From the NCBI GenBank assembly GCA_964357255.1, contig CAYHKQ010000002.1, forward strand, positions 1-64,000: a stretch of 64,000 bases of DNA. The letters are read 5' to 3'. The stretch is from JBBTIS01 sp038059855 (lineage in GTDB: Bacteria > Elusimicrobiota > Elusimicrobia > JACQPE01). The notes beneath the pieces were generated by a model that was not told where the DNA came from, did no database searches, and worked only from the letters and a program-made list of their open reading frames with translations. Position numbers and translations under genes: made by a program. Below, one piece after another: positions 1 through 9,440 of this stretch (position 1 is its first letter; every line of letters begins with the position of its first letter).

Positions 1-127
1 CCTATTGTGTTTTCCCAATGGTTGAAAGGGCGAGATAGTTTCGAGATTCACATTTACAGTTAACCGCTGGGAAAATGGTCAGTCCAAACCCTCGCAGCTT
101 TCTTGGAATCAAATCCGCCAATTCGAA
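1..127. other. left edge, upstream of the defence operon
   Basis: No complete gene fits here. Frame 1 is open from the window edge to a TAA at 61-63 and could be the last 20 codons of an upstream gene, but 20 codons are too few to identify. The helicase frame is also open back to the TGA at 23-25, and the translated stretch looks protein-like although it has no ATG or GTG. No Shine-Dalgarno sequence precedes the ATG at 128. A lost upstream start or a frameshift is therefore possible. Confidence 0.3.
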
Positions 128-3100
128 ATGATGGTTGCGGAGGAGGTCGCGCCCTACGGAGAGAAAGAAGAGAAACCCCCCGCGATCCTGGACTTCACGG
201 CCAAACCCGAGGTTGTGAAAGTGCTGGCGGAAGGCGAGCGCCTCTCATTTGGCCATTTGGCGAACCCCGCCTTTGCAACCGAGATTTCAAGCATAGATCC
301 TCTACCTCACCAGTACATCGCGGTCTACGACCATATGCTCAAGCAGGCGCGCCTGCGGTTTCTTTTAGCGGACGATGCGGGTGCGGGAAAGACCATCATG
401 TCCGGCCTCTACATCCGCGAGATGCTATCCCGGCGGCTACTACGTCGCATCCTCATCGTGACGCCGGCCGGCCTTGTTGGAAACTGGCGACGGGAACTGC
501 TTACCCTATTCAATCTGCCGTTCCGCATCGTAGGCGGATTAGATGCCCGCCACGAAAACCCCTTTGTCGGCGAAAACAGCGAACGCGTCATCATCAGCAT
601 GGACACGCTATCGAGCCCACGCGTTTTCTCCCGCCTTAAGGAGCCTACAACCGTTCCTTATGACCTGGTCATCTTCGATGAAGCCCACAAGCTGGCGGCG
701 GATCGGGGCACGGATATGCGTCTGCGCAAGACCGAACGGTATCGCCTGGCGGAAGCCCTGGCAGGAGCTTCGGGGCATGATGATGATCAATGGAGACTTC
801 CTTGGAGCGCCCATCACCTGCTTCTCCTAACGGCCACGCCGCATATGGGAAAGGACTATCCCTACTACGCCATCTGGCGGCTTCTCGAGCCGGAGATTCT
901 CACCACGCCGGAGGCCTTTCACGAGTTTCCCGCCGACCAGCGTCGATCCCGTTTCATCCGGCGTACTAAGGAGGAGATGGTTTACCTGGATGGCCGGCCC
1001 ATGTATCCCAAACGGGTTTCCGATACTTTGGGCTACGACTTGACTCAAGGTGATGTCAGTGAGCAAAAACTTTATGACGAAACCACAGACTATCTACGGT
1101 TTGTCTACAACAAGGCGAAGCTGTTGAATCGCGAGGCCGCACGATTGGCCATGAGCGTTTTTCAGCGCCGATTGGCCAGCTCGACCTACTCCCTCCTGCG
1201 CTCGTTTGAGCGCCGGATCGAAAAGCTGGACAAATTCGTCGCCGACGTGCAGGACGGCAAGCTAACCCCAGACCAGCTTGTCACGCTGCAGCAGCGAATT
1301 CACGAGGACCATGACGTTCTGGAATCTAAGACCGCGGATGATGAAGCCGGGGATGAAGGCCGCGAAGAAAACGAAATTGCCGAAGAAAAACTCCTTCAAG
1401 GCGTGGTCGCAGCCTCGCTTGCTGATTTGCTGGCTGAAAGAGAGCATGTCCAGCGGCTTCTCGATTTAGCGAAAAGGGTCCAGGATTCCGGCCAGGAGTC
1501 AAAATTCGAGAAGTTACGCGAGGTCTTAACTGCATCCAAATTCAACGGCGAGAAGTTCATCGTTTTTACCGAGCATCGCGATACGCTCGACTTTATCGTT
1601 AGTCGGTTGGAAGGCATGGGCTACACAGGCCAAGTTGCACGAATCCATGGTGGCATGAGCACTCAACCCGACTCTGCGGCGGGTCTAAGCGAGCGCGAAC
1701 GGCAGGTTGAATTCTTCCGTCGTTCTTTATCCGAAGGCGGCGCGCGGTTCCTTATATGCACGGATGCCGCAGGCGAAGGAATAAACCTCCAGTTCTGCTG
1801 GATCATGATCAACTATGACGTTCCCTGGAACCCGGCCCGCTTGGAGCAGCGCATGGGACGCATCCACCGGTACCTCCAAAAGCACGATCCCGTTATCATT
1901 GTGAACCTAGTCGCTCCCTCTACCCGCGAGGGGAAGGTCCTCAAGGTTTTGCTCGACAAACTTGAGAAAATTCGCAAGGAGCTCCAATCGGATAAGGTTT
2001 ATGACTGCATCGGCCGGGTTTTTGAAGGCGTCTCCATCAAGCGGTATATGGAGTTAGCGGTGACCGAGGACGCCCAATCCGTGGCCCGCGAGTTGGATGG
2101 CCGGTTGACTAAGGAGCAGGTTGAGGCTATTGCCGCGCGGGAGAAGACCCTGTATGGGACCGGCGGCGACGTGGCCCAAGAACTCCCTCGTCTGCGGACC
2201 AATCTGGAGCACGATGTCTATTTTCACCTTCTGCCCGGGTATGTGCGGCAATATGTCCAACAGGCTGCGCCGTTGGCAGGACTTGAAGTTGAAGGCGACA
2301 TGGGGGGCGTTTTTTCTTTCCGGCCGGTCCGGCCCGGCGCCATTGATCCGCTGCTGTCTGTGCTTCAAATCTATCCCGAGAACTCCTGGGAGCGCCTTTC
2401 TGTTGCGCGCCCTATAGATCGCAAGGACACCATCTGGCTCCACCCGGGAGAACCCATATTTGAACGATTCCGCGCGATTGTAAGCGAGCGATTGGCGGAC
2501 GAGGGCAAACGTGGCGCAATATTTGTGGACCCGACAACGGAGAAGCCCTATCTGTTCCACCTGGCGCTCCTCTCCATTGTCCGGAAAGCGGACTCGGAAA
2601 TCCCGGACCTTGCCCAAGAAGAATTGCTTGACTGCCGCCTCGTTGGGGTCAAGCAGTACGAAGGCTCGGAAATTACTCTCTGCCAGGTTGAACATCTCCT
2701 ACTCTTGAAGGGTGGGCAAGGACTCCCTGCTTCTGCGCAGCGTCTAGCCGCAACTGCGAGTGAACAAAAAGAGTTTGCCCACGCTTATCTAGCTGAGCGT
2801 ATGGCCCGGGAATTGGCACTCGAACGCAGAACGCGACTGCTGGATAGCCTGCCTGAACGGGAAAATTTCATTCTGCGGGGATTCGATTACCAAGAGATGG
2901 ACTTGACCGCTGCCCGGGCCAAACATACTGGGAAAGCGCGTACCGGCAATCGCAAGGCCATCGAATCCCTGGAGGAAGTTAAGCGCCAACAGAAACTCCT
3001 AACTGGCCGCCGTGAAAATGCTCTGGCCTTGCTACGCCGCGAGCCAGAACTAATCGCGCCTGGACAGGTTACATTCATTGCCCATGCCTTGGTCGTGCCG

Positions 3101-3529
3101 TCCAGCGATCCAGTGGACATTGAACAGCATGAGGCTAATGTCGAGTTGGCCGCCATGAATCTGGCCCAGGCTTTCGAGGAGACGGCCGGGGCTACGGTTC
3201 ATGATGTACATACCCCGGAGCTCGCCCGTTTGGCCGGGCTCCCGGACAATCCCGGATTTGACCTTCTCTCCGTTAGGCCCGGCAACGATAAGCGCGCCAT
3301 AGAAGTCAAAGGCCGATCTGGCGCCGGAGAAATCGAGGTTTCCGCCAACGAGTGGGCCAAAGCCTGCAACATGCGCCAGGATTATTGGCTCTACACTGTT
3401 TATGATTGCGCCACCCCAAGCCCGCGACTCATCCGGGTACAGGACCCTTTCGGCAGTCTCCTCGTGAAAGCCAAAGGGAGCATGCTAATTTCGTCATCGG
3501 AAATCACGGCGGCAGCACAAGCACAATGA
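128..3529 (+). CDS. SNF2-family helicase with C-terminal DUF3883 domain
   Basis: This is an ATP-dependent DNA translocase of the HepA/SNF2 (COG0553) class, 1133 residues. The Walker A motif DDAGAGKT lies near residue 82, the DEAH box (FDEAHK) near 185, LLTATPH follows, and the second RecA lobe carries FTEHRDT and the motif VI stretch RLEQRMGRIHR. The last 150 residues contain an IEVKGR segment typical of DUF3883, a PDDEXK-like fold often found on defence helicases. Family knowledge suggests DNA scanning or restriction; a nuclease role for the tail is inference. It heads an operon with AlbA_2, ParA, methylase and DUF499 genes. The start is uncertain because the frame stays open upstream to position 26 and no ribosome-binding site is visible. 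Confidence 0.9.
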   Translation: MMVAEEVAPYGEKEEKPPAILDFTAKPEVVKVLAEGERLSFGHLANPAFATEISSIDPLPHQYIAVYDHMLKQARLRFLLADDAGAGKTIMSGLYIREMLSRRLLRRILIVTPAGLVGNWRRELLTLFNLPFRIVGGLDARHENPFVGENSERVIISMDTLSSPRVFSRLKEPTTVPYDLVIFDEAHKLAADRGTDMRLRKTERYRLAEALAGASGHDDDQWRLPWSAHHLLLLTATPHMGKDYPYYAIWRLLEPEILTTPEAFHEFPADQRRSRFIRRTKEEMVYLDGRPMYPKRVSDTLGYDLTQGDVSEQKLYDETTDYLRFVYNKAKLLNREAARLAMSVFQRRLASSTYSLLRSFERRIEKLDKFVADVQDGKLTPDQLVTLQQRIHEDHDVLESKTADDEAGDEGREENEIAEEKLLQGVVAASLADLLAEREHVQRLLDLAKRVQDSGQESKFEKLREVLTASKFNGEKFIVFTEHRDTLDFIVSRLEGMGYTGQVARIHGGMSTQPDSAAGLSERERQVEFFRRSLSEGGARFLICTDAAGEGINLQFCWIMINYDVPWNPARLEQRMGRIHRYLQKHDPVIIVNLVAPSTREGKVLKVLLDKLEKIRKELQSDKVYDCIGRVFEGVSIKRYMELAVTEDAQSVARELDGRLTKEQVEAIAAREKTLYGTGGDVAQELPRLRTNLEHDVYFHLLPGYVRQYVQQAAPLAGLEVEGDMGGVFSFRPVRPGAIDPLLSVLQIYPENSWERLSVARPIDRKDTIWLHPGEPIFERFRAIVSERLADEGKRGAIFVDPTTEKPYLFHLALLSIVRKADSEIPDLAQEELLDCRLVGVKQYEGSEITLCQVEHLLLLKGGQGLPASAQRLAATASEQKEFAHAYLAERMARELALERRTRLLDSLPERENFILRGFDYQEMDLTAARAKHTGKARTGNRKAIESLEEVKRQQKLLTGRRENALALLRREPELIAPGQVTFIAHALVVPSSDPVDIEQHEANVELAAMNLAQAFEETAGATVHDVHTPELARLAGLPDNPGFDLLSVRPGNDKRAIEVKGRSGAGEIEVSANEWAKACNMRQDYWLYTVYDCATPSPRLIRVQDPFGSLLVKAKGSMLISSSEITAAAQAQ

Positions 3530-3551
3530 ACCATTTGAAAGGAGATTATAA

Positions 3552-4745
3552 ATGACCGATAAAGAACTTGAAGCGCTCCTCGATGACATTGAATCGGACC
3601 GCGCGGAGCGTAAAGAATCACCATCGGACACGGGCAAAATCAGGCAAGCCATCTGCGCTTTCGCCAACGATATGCCAAATCATCGCCAGCCCGGCGTTTT
3701 ATTCATCGGAGCCGACGATCTGGGAAATCCCGTTGGACTCTCGGTAACAGAACAATTGATCCAAACGCTCTCGTCCATACGCTCGGATGGAAATATCCTG
3801 CCGCTTCCCGTCATGACCGTGCAAAAGCGAAAGCTTAAAGGGAAAGATTTGGCTGTGGTCGTGGTGCAGCCTTCAGACGCGCCGCCCGTTAAATTTAAGG
3901 GAACAATTTGGATTCGAGTTGGTTCGAGCCGGGCCATAGCGAGTCCCGATGAAGAGCGGCGACTGAGCGAGAAACGTCGGCACAAAGACCTTCCATTCGA
4001 CGTTCGTCCAGTGGAAAGCGCGAAGATGAATGTATTGGATGAGTTGGCCTTTCGCCAAATTTATCTTCCGTTGGCCGTTGCCGAAGATGTGCTGCGGCAG
4101 AACCAGCGCACGCTCGAAGACCAGATGCTCGCATCAAAGTTCGCGCATACGGGTCCTCCCGTATGTCCGACGAACCTTGGAATTCTTTCCATCGGTAAAA
4201 CCCCGACGGATTGGATCCCGTGCGCCTATATCCAGTTCGTGCGCTTTGCGGGCGGAACCCTTACAGATCCCATTAAGACGTCAAATGAGATCCGCGGTCC
4301 ATTGCCGGAACTGCTTAGGAAGCTTGACGAGATACTCAAGATCAACATTCAGGAAGCCCTGGATATCACCTCCGCAGACAAGGAGATCCGCAGGCCCGAC
4401 TATCCGCTGGAGGCGCTCCAACAGCTTGCCCGCAATGCCGTTCTGCACCGCTCTTATGAGAATACAAACGCCCCCATACACCTGTATTGGTTTGAAGATC
4501 GCGTGGAAATTCAGAATCCTGGGGGGCCCTTCGGAGAAGTCAATCGAATAAACTTCGGCAAGACGGGAGTATACGATTATCGGAATCTCCATATTGCTAC
4601 GGTCATGAAGGAATTGGGCTATGTTCAGCGATTTGGCATTGGGATTGAATTAGCGCGTAAGGCCTGCAGGGTCAATGGAAATCCGGATCCGGATTTCGCT
4701 GTAGAGGATACGTTCATAAGCGTAACGTTGAGGAGGGCTTCATGA
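3552..4745 (+). CDS. AlbA_2 (Schlafen-like) ATP-binding protein
   Basis: This 397-residue protein has an N-terminal AlbA_2/Schlafen-like domain (residues 20-150), with the typical GVLFIGADDLGNPVGL turn and a later SRAIASPDEERRL segment. A C-terminal region of the HATPase-like type follows, with LARNAVLHRSYENTNAPI and VEIQNPGGPFGEVN. Such proteins (COG2865) are usually annotated as predicted regulators or RNA/DNA-binding proteins and are frequent in defence islands. The start ATG follows AAAGGAGATTATAA, a good Shine-Dalgarno sequence. Its stop overlaps the next start as ATGA, so it is translationally coupled to the ParA gene. The precise role in the defence operon is unknown. Confidence 0.85.
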   Translation: MTDKELEALLDDIESDRAERKESPSDTGKIRQAICAFANDMPNHRQPGVLFIGADDLGNPVGLSVTEQLIQTLSSIRSDGNILPLPVMTVQKRKLKGKDLAVVVVQPSDAPPVKFKGTIWIRVGSSRAIASPDEERRLSEKRRHKDLPFDVRPVESAKMNVLDELAFRQIYLPLAVAEDVLRQNQRTLEDQMLASKFAHTGPPVCPTNLGILSIGKTPTDWIPCAYIQFVRFAGGTLTDPIKTSNEIRGPLPELLRKLDEILKINIQEALDITSADKEIRRPDYPLEALQQLARNAVLHRSYENTNAPIHLYWFEDRVEIQNPGGPFGEVNRINFGKTGVYDYRNLHIATVMKELGYVQRFGIGIELARKACRVNGNPDPDFAVEDTFISVTLRRAS

Positions 4746-5734
4746 GCATTCCGGTTATCACATTCTTCAACAACAAGGGCGGCGTCGGCAAAACATCCAT
4801 GATCTATCACCTCTCGCATATGTTCGCTGACAACGGCATGCGCGTGTTGTCGGCCGACCTTGATCCACAATGCAATTTGACGGCGGCGTTCATTGACGAA
4901 GACCGCTTGGAGGAAATATTCAAGGACGGGTCGCACGACAAGACCATCTTAGGCGCCATTGGACCTATAAAAAGTGGAACGGGTGATATCGCCATGCCCT
5001 ACGTCGAGCCAATAAATGACAATTTGAAAGTGATCATCGGGGATTTGGGTCTTTCCTCATTCGAAGATCATTTATCAGAATGCTGGCCGAAATGCCTTGC
5101 GGGTGACGAACGCTCCTTCCGGGTAACATCCGCCTTCTGGCGCGTTTTGCAAATGGCCGGAAAGGACTGGGCGGATGTGGCGCTTATTGACGTTGGTCCC
5201 AATTTGGGCGCGACCAATCGTGCTGCCCTGATCGCATCCGATTACGTGGTGATCCCTCTCGGACCGGACATGTTTTCCCTGCAAGGATTAGACAATTTGG
5301 GTCCTGCCCTGCGAATCTGGAGGGCTGACTGGCGAGATAGACTTAGCCGCAAGCCCCAGATTAATTTTAATCTGCCTTCCGGCAAGATTGAACCGGTTGG
5401 CTATATGGTTTTAAGACACTCTATCAGGTTGGACCGTCCCGTTAAAGCCTTCGAGAAATGGATGGCGCGTATTCCGGAAACGTATGCCCGATCCGTACTC
5501 GATACTCCATCTGCGCGGACAGTGGCCTTGGATAATGACCCGCAATGCATCGCCAAGCTGCGCGACTACCGAAGCCTCATGCCGCTGGCCCAGGAAGCCA
5601 GAAAGCCGATGTTTCTTCTAAAGCCCGCTGATGGCGCATTGGGAGCGCACGCCAACGCCGTCCATGAGGTTTACAAAGAATTTTTTGCCGTTGCTAAGAC
5701 TATCGCCAAGCGGACCAATCTCAAGATGGAGTGA
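4742..5734 (+). CDS. ParA/MinD-type ATPase
   Basis: This 330-residue ParA-family P-loop ATPase opens with the deviant Walker A motif NNKGGVGKTS near residue 10, then SADLDPQCNLT and a Walker B-like ALIDVGPNLGATNR. The family binds DNA or membranes as an ATP dimer and positions cargo. No ParB partner or centromere-like repeat is visible nearby, and the gene lies between an AlbA_2 protein and a DNA methylase with a 4-bp overlap upstream and a 3-bp gap downstream. A part in the defence complex is therefore more likely than plasmid partition. That functional reading is inference. Confidence 0.9.
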   Translation: MSIPVITFFNNKGGVGKTSMIYHLSHMFADNGMRVLSADLDPQCNLTAAFIDEDRLEEIFKDGSHDKTILGAIGPIKSGTGDIAMPYVEPINDNLKVIIGDLGLSSFEDHLSECWPKCLAGDERSFRVTSAFWRVLQMAGKDWADVALIDVGPNLGATNRAALIASDYVVIPLGPDMFSLQGLDNLGPALRIWRADWRDRLSRKPQINFNLPSGKIEPVGYMVLRHSIRLDRPVKAFEKWMARIPETYARSVLDTPSARTVALDNDPQCIAKLRDYRSLMPLAQEARKPMFLLKPADGALGAHANAVHEVYKEFFAVAKTIAKRTNLKME

Positions 5735-5737
5735 ATC

Positions 5738-8700
5738 ATGTCCGATACATCACGTTTGATTGAACACGCTTTCCCCTTGAAGCAGACTTCTTTGGACTCG
5801 GTCCACGAGAAGAACGTTCGACATGGGCACATCTCTACCCTTCATATTTGGCCTGCGAGGCGACCGCTAGCAGCCTCACGGGCCGCCCTGATCGCCACGC
5901 TGTTGCCGGACCCGGGCACACCCGAGAAGCGAAAGGAGCTCTGCGAGAAGATCGGTGGTCAATTGGTCAAGAGCATCGAGAAGAAGAAGATGCCCAACGG
6001 GGAGGTCATTGAGCGCGAGAAGGAGAGTACCGAGGGCGGCATCCTCCATTGGGGTCGGGAGACCGAGAACAAAGCACTCTTGGAGTGGTTCCGAAAGGAA
6101 ATCCGCAAGGCGTACGGAGGCCGAGCCCCCAAGGTCCTCGATCCTTTCGCCGGCGGCGGGGCGATCCCTCTCGAAGCGATGCGGCTGGGCTGCGAAGTCA
6201 CGGCAGTGGACATCAACCCCGTGGCGTGGTTCATACTGAAGTGTACCCTGGAATATCCGCAGAAGCTCGCCGGCCAGACGCATCCATTACCGAAATTCAT
6301 CCTTGACAACGACGAGTTCATGGAGGCGTTCTACAAGGCGCATCCGCAACTCGTTGGTCGGACGAGGTGGACCAAGAAACAGAAGGAGGACTTCTCTCAG
6401 GACCTTTTCATGCAAGAGAAGGAGGACTCGGGCCGAGCCCCCAAGGCGGACTTAGCCTGGCATGTAAGGGCCTGGGGCCAGTGGGTGCTCGACCGGGCGC
6501 GGAAGGACTTGGCGAATTTTTATCCTACCTATGCGGATTTCGAGCCAGTAGACAAGCTCAGCATGAAACCTTACGAGAAACAGCCCATGCGCTTGGTTCC
6601 TCTCAAAAAGGACGGGACACCGGGCATCGAGTCGCTGAACAAGGACTTCAGCAAAGATTACTTGGCCGACAAACGCAATCCGCGATGGGTCGCCAAACCC
6701 ACGGCAGCCTATTTTTGGGCGCGAGCGGTTAAGTGCAAGAATTGTCGGGCTGTGGTGCCTCTTCTCAAGACCCGTTGGCTCTGCAAAAAGGATCGGAAGC
6801 GCGTTCTCCTTGTGATGGAGCCAAATGCGAAGAAGACTGGTGTAGTCTTTGGCATTGAGACGAACGTACCCGTGAAAGGCGGGAACGCTGCGCAGCGCCG
6901 CGAAGCCGACAAGCGGCTTGGTGCCGGCACGATGTCCCGCTCAGGTGCAAAGTGCCCTTGTTGCGGCGCCATCATGGAGATGGAAGCTCTCCGGCTTGAA
7001 GGCCAAGCTGGCCGGCTGTCTGACATTAACACGGCGGTGCTCGTGGAGGGCCAGAATGGCAAGAAATATCGTCTTCCCACCAGCCATGAAACCAGCATGG
7101 TCGAAGAGGCGGCCAAGGCCCTTCAGTCGGTATTCAGTAATTTGCCTTTCGGCAGGCCGGACGACCCGATGCCTACCAAAGAGGCCCTGGGTTTTCGGGT
7201 CCCACTCTACGGCTTTGACAAATGGAGCAAACTATTTTCTGTCCGGCAGATGCTAAGCCTCGGTGTCCTCGTAAGCTGTCCACGAGAAATCGCAAGGACT
7301 CAGAAGCGCGCATATAACGATGAATGGCTGGCTGCCATCGTTTCCTACCTTGCGTTGGTCTGCGACAAGGTGGCCGACTACAACTCTTCGTTTTGCACGT
7401 GGCATAACTCCAAAGAACAGATGCGCCAAACTTTTGCGCGTTTTGCCATGCCCATGACATGGGACTGGGCAGAGCTATGCCCCGTCAACAATGTGGGGGG
7501 GTCGCTCCTGGCTCAGTTAGATTGGGTCGCCCGCTACGTCGATCATGCTCTTGTCGCCGGAGATGGGGCGCAACCCGTATCGGTGAGCCGACAATCGTCC
7601 ACCTCTTTGGCCCTGGGTGGAGTGGATGTAGTCGTGACCGACCCGCCGTACTATGATGCGATCACTTACTCAGACCTGATGGACTTCTTCTACGTCTGGT
7701 TGCGCAGGACCCTCAAGGGACTATCTCCGTCCTTCGATGAGGTGTTCGCGTTGCCACTCGCGCCAAAGTGGGATCATGAACGAAACGATGGCGAGCTGAT
7801 CGACGATAAGAGCAGGCATGGCGGCGACCGTCAGAAGTCTAAGGCGGTATACGAGGAAGGCATGGCCCGTGTGTTCCAAGCATGCCATGCCGCTCTGGTC
7901 CCTGACGGCAAACTGGTCGTCGTCTTCGCCCATAAACATCCAGATGCCTGGGAGACCCTTGTTTCGGCGATTATCCGTGCAGGCTTCACAGTGAACGGAA
8001 GCTGGCCGATCCAGACTGAGATGGGAACCCGTATGCGGGCGTTGTCTTCGGCTGCCTTAGCATCCTCGGTCTGGCTTGTCTGCAAGAAGCGGCCCGCTTC
8101 GGCACGTCCGGGCTGGGACAACCAAGTTCTAGATGACATGCGCCGGAACATCCGCGAGAAACTGCGAGAGTTTTGGGATGCAGGGATTCGGGGCCCGGAT
8201 TTCGTTTGGGCGGCAACCGGGCCAGCGCTGGAGGCCTACAGTAAGCATCCTGTCGTGAAGAAGGCTAACGAACCTGGGCCGATGTTGGTGGGTGAATTCC
8301 TGACGCATGTGCGCCGGATGGTTGTGGATTTTGTGGTTGGCCGGGTGCTTGCAGGGGAACAGGGAGGGGATGCAGAGCTTGCCGCTACGGACCGGCTGGA
8401 TGAGCCAACGGCTTATTACCTGCTCCACCGGCATGATTTTGGCATGGAAGAGGCTCCGGCGGGAGCCTGTATTCTCTACGCAATTTCGTGCGGTGTTTCG
8501 GATAAAGAGCTGTCCGACACCTGGGACCTCATCGGATTCACGAAAGGCAAATTAGAAGAGGACGATGAAGAAGAGAAGGCTGACGTGGACGCAAAGACCG
8601 ATTCGGATTCCGAGGAAGATTCCGGCAGTAAAGTAAAGCTCAAAACATGGGCGCAGCGTAAGGGCAAGTCTCTCGGCTACGAGGCTCCGGGTGGCAAGCC

Positions 8701-8968
8701 CATCCCGCTCATTGATCGCATCCATTGCCTAATGCACCTTTGGAAGGCTGGCGATCTGCCCAAGGTGGACGAATACCTGGATGACAACGGCCTGCGCCGA
8801 CAGGAGCTATTTAAGCGGCTCCTACAGTCGCTCATCGAACTGTCCCCTCACGCAAGCGAGGAGCGTTCTTTGCTTGAATCTATCAGTAATCATGTCCAGG
8901 CAAAAGGAGCTGCGCCGGTTAAGGGGCCGGAACTGTTCGCCGCCGCAAGCCAGGAGGACGAGAGATGA
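5738..8968 (+). CDS. DUF1156 DNA methylase with zinc ribbons
   Basis: This 1076-residue protein has an N-terminal DUF1156 domain (LIEHAFPLKQ, then HIWPARRPLAASRA). The SAM-binding motif DPFAGGGAIPLEA is near residue 135, two CxxC zinc-ribbon pairs (CKNC, CPCC) fall in the middle, and the catalytic DPPYYDAITYSDL is near 640. This is the COG1743 family of predicted adenine-specific methylases. DPPY is the motif IV form usual for N6-adenine enzymes. Residues around 945-970 are a run of Glu, Asp and Lys, probably a flexible linker. The genes around it suggest that it marks host DNA while the helicase and DUF499 ATPase act on unmarked DNA, which is inference. The stop overlaps a tiny downstream ORF. 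Confidence 0.92.
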   Translation: MSDTSRLIEHAFPLKQTSLDSVHEKNVRHGHISTLHIWPARRPLAASRAALIATLLPDPGTPEKRKELCEKIGGQLVKSIEKKKMPNGEVIEREKESTEGGILHWGRETENKALLEWFRKEIRKAYGGRAPKVLDPFAGGGAIPLEAMRLGCEVTAVDINPVAWFILKCTLEYPQKLAGQTHPLPKFILDNDEFMEAFYKAHPQLVGRTRWTKKQKEDFSQDLFMQEKEDSGRAPKADLAWHVRAWGQWVLDRARKDLANFYPTYADFEPVDKLSMKPYEKQPMRLVPLKKDGTPGIESLNKDFSKDYLADKRNPRWVAKPTAAYFWARAVKCKNCRAVVPLLKTRWLCKKDRKRVLLVMEPNAKKTGVVFGIETNVPVKGGNAAQRREADKRLGAGTMSRSGAKCPCCGAIMEMEALRLEGQAGRLSDINTAVLVEGQNGKKYRLPTSHETSMVEEAAKALQSVFSNLPFGRPDDPMPTKEALGFRVPLYGFDKWSKLFSVRQMLSLGVLVSCPREIARTQKRAYNDEWLAAIVSYLALVCDKVADYNSSFCTWHNSKEQMRQTFARFAMPMTWDWAELCPVNNVGGSLLAQLDWVARYVDHALVAGDGAQPVSVSRQSSTSLALGGVDVVVTDPPYYDAITYSDLMDFFYVWLRRTLKGLSPSFDEVFALPLAPKWDHERNDGELIDDKSRHGGDRQKSKAVYEEGMARVFQACHAALVPDGKLVVVFAHKHPDAWETLVSAIIRAGFTVNGSWPIQTEMGTRMRALSSAALASSVWLVCKKRPASARPGWDNQVLDDMRRNIREKLREFWDAGIRGPDFVWAATGPALEAYSKHPVVKKANEPGPMLVGEFLTHVRRMVVDFVVGRVLAGEQGGDAELAATDRLDEPTAYYLLHRHDFGMEEAPAGACILYAISCGVSDKELSDTWDLIGFTKGKLEEDDEEEKADVDAKTDSDSEEDSGSKVKLKTWAQRKGKSLGYEAPGGKPIPLIDRIHCLMHLWKAGDLPKVDEYLDDNGLRRQELFKRLLQSLIELSPHASEERSLLESISNHVQAKGAAPVKGPELFAAASQEDER

Positions 8969-9045
8969 ATTTTGGCCAGCTAATTTATAAACTTCTCTAT
9001 GCTGCGCCGAGTATTCGATATAAAAGGGAATTTCCGGCGCCGTGA
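8965..9045 (+). CDS. 26-residue ORF bridging methylase and HEPN genes
   Basis: A 26-codon frame starts at an ATGA overlap with the methylase stop. It ends at a GTGA overlap with the HEPN start at 9042. The peptide begins MNFGQLIYKLL and ends basic. No family is recognised. It may be a real coupling peptide, the remnant of a larger gene, or an accident of sequence that carries ribosomes across the 70-bp gap. Both overlaps are exact, which is why it is listed. Confidence 0.35.
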   Translation: MNFGQLIYKLLYAAPSIRYKREFPAP

Positions 9046-9440
9046 CTGACGACTTTAGGGCCGTAGCGCCGCGCCATCTGAACGATGCGCATGTTTTATC
9101 TCAATCCAATCGTTGGGCTGCGGCTGCCTATATCGGGGGTTATGCGATTGAATGCGGTCTTAAGGCGTTTTTTCTAAAGTGGCAAGATGCGCGGGAATTT
9201 AGTCACGATATCCAGTGGTTGCACAAAGCAATAACGCTTCTTCATGTTGACTCAAGCTATGCAAAGTATGCTGTGCAATTGACCCCGCTTAGACCAGGCA
9301 CGCTCTGCTGGAGCGAAAAACTGCGATATAAAAAGGCCCATCCCGCATTTGATCCAAAATCTGTGAGCGATATCCTTGAAGACGCCTCGGCCATTGTTTG
9401 CTTAATGCAGGAGGCCATGTTGGACGGTAAGATTGCATGA
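9042..9440 (+). CDS. HEPN-domain protein
   Basis: This is a 132-residue helical protein. Residues 22-45 (RWAAAAYIGGYAIECGLKAFFL) match the first helices of HEPN proteins, and RYKKAH near residue 98 fits the R-x4-H ribonuclease motif, although the usual Asn after Arg is Tyr. HEPN proteins act as toxins or effector RNases in many defence systems. The GTG start is chosen because it overlaps the upstream stop and matches the family length. Its stop overlaps the next start as ATGA. Catalytic activity is inferred from the motif only. Confidence 0.7.
   Translation: MTDDFRAVAPRHLNDAHVLSQSNRWAAAAYIGGYAIECGLKAFFLKWQDAREFSHDIQWLHKAITLLHVDSSYAKYAVQLTPLRPGTLCWSEKLRYKKAHPAFDPKSVSDILEDASAIVCLMQEAMLDGKIA

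Noticed and set aside
103..639. Long plus-strand frame of 178 codons overlapping the helicase
   Set aside because: It is out of frame with strong helicase motifs, lacks a ribosome-binding site and has biased, low-information composition.
2054..2695. Minus-strand frame of 213 codons inside the helicase gene
   Set aside because: It mirrors codon bias of the opposite strand and shows no family motif.
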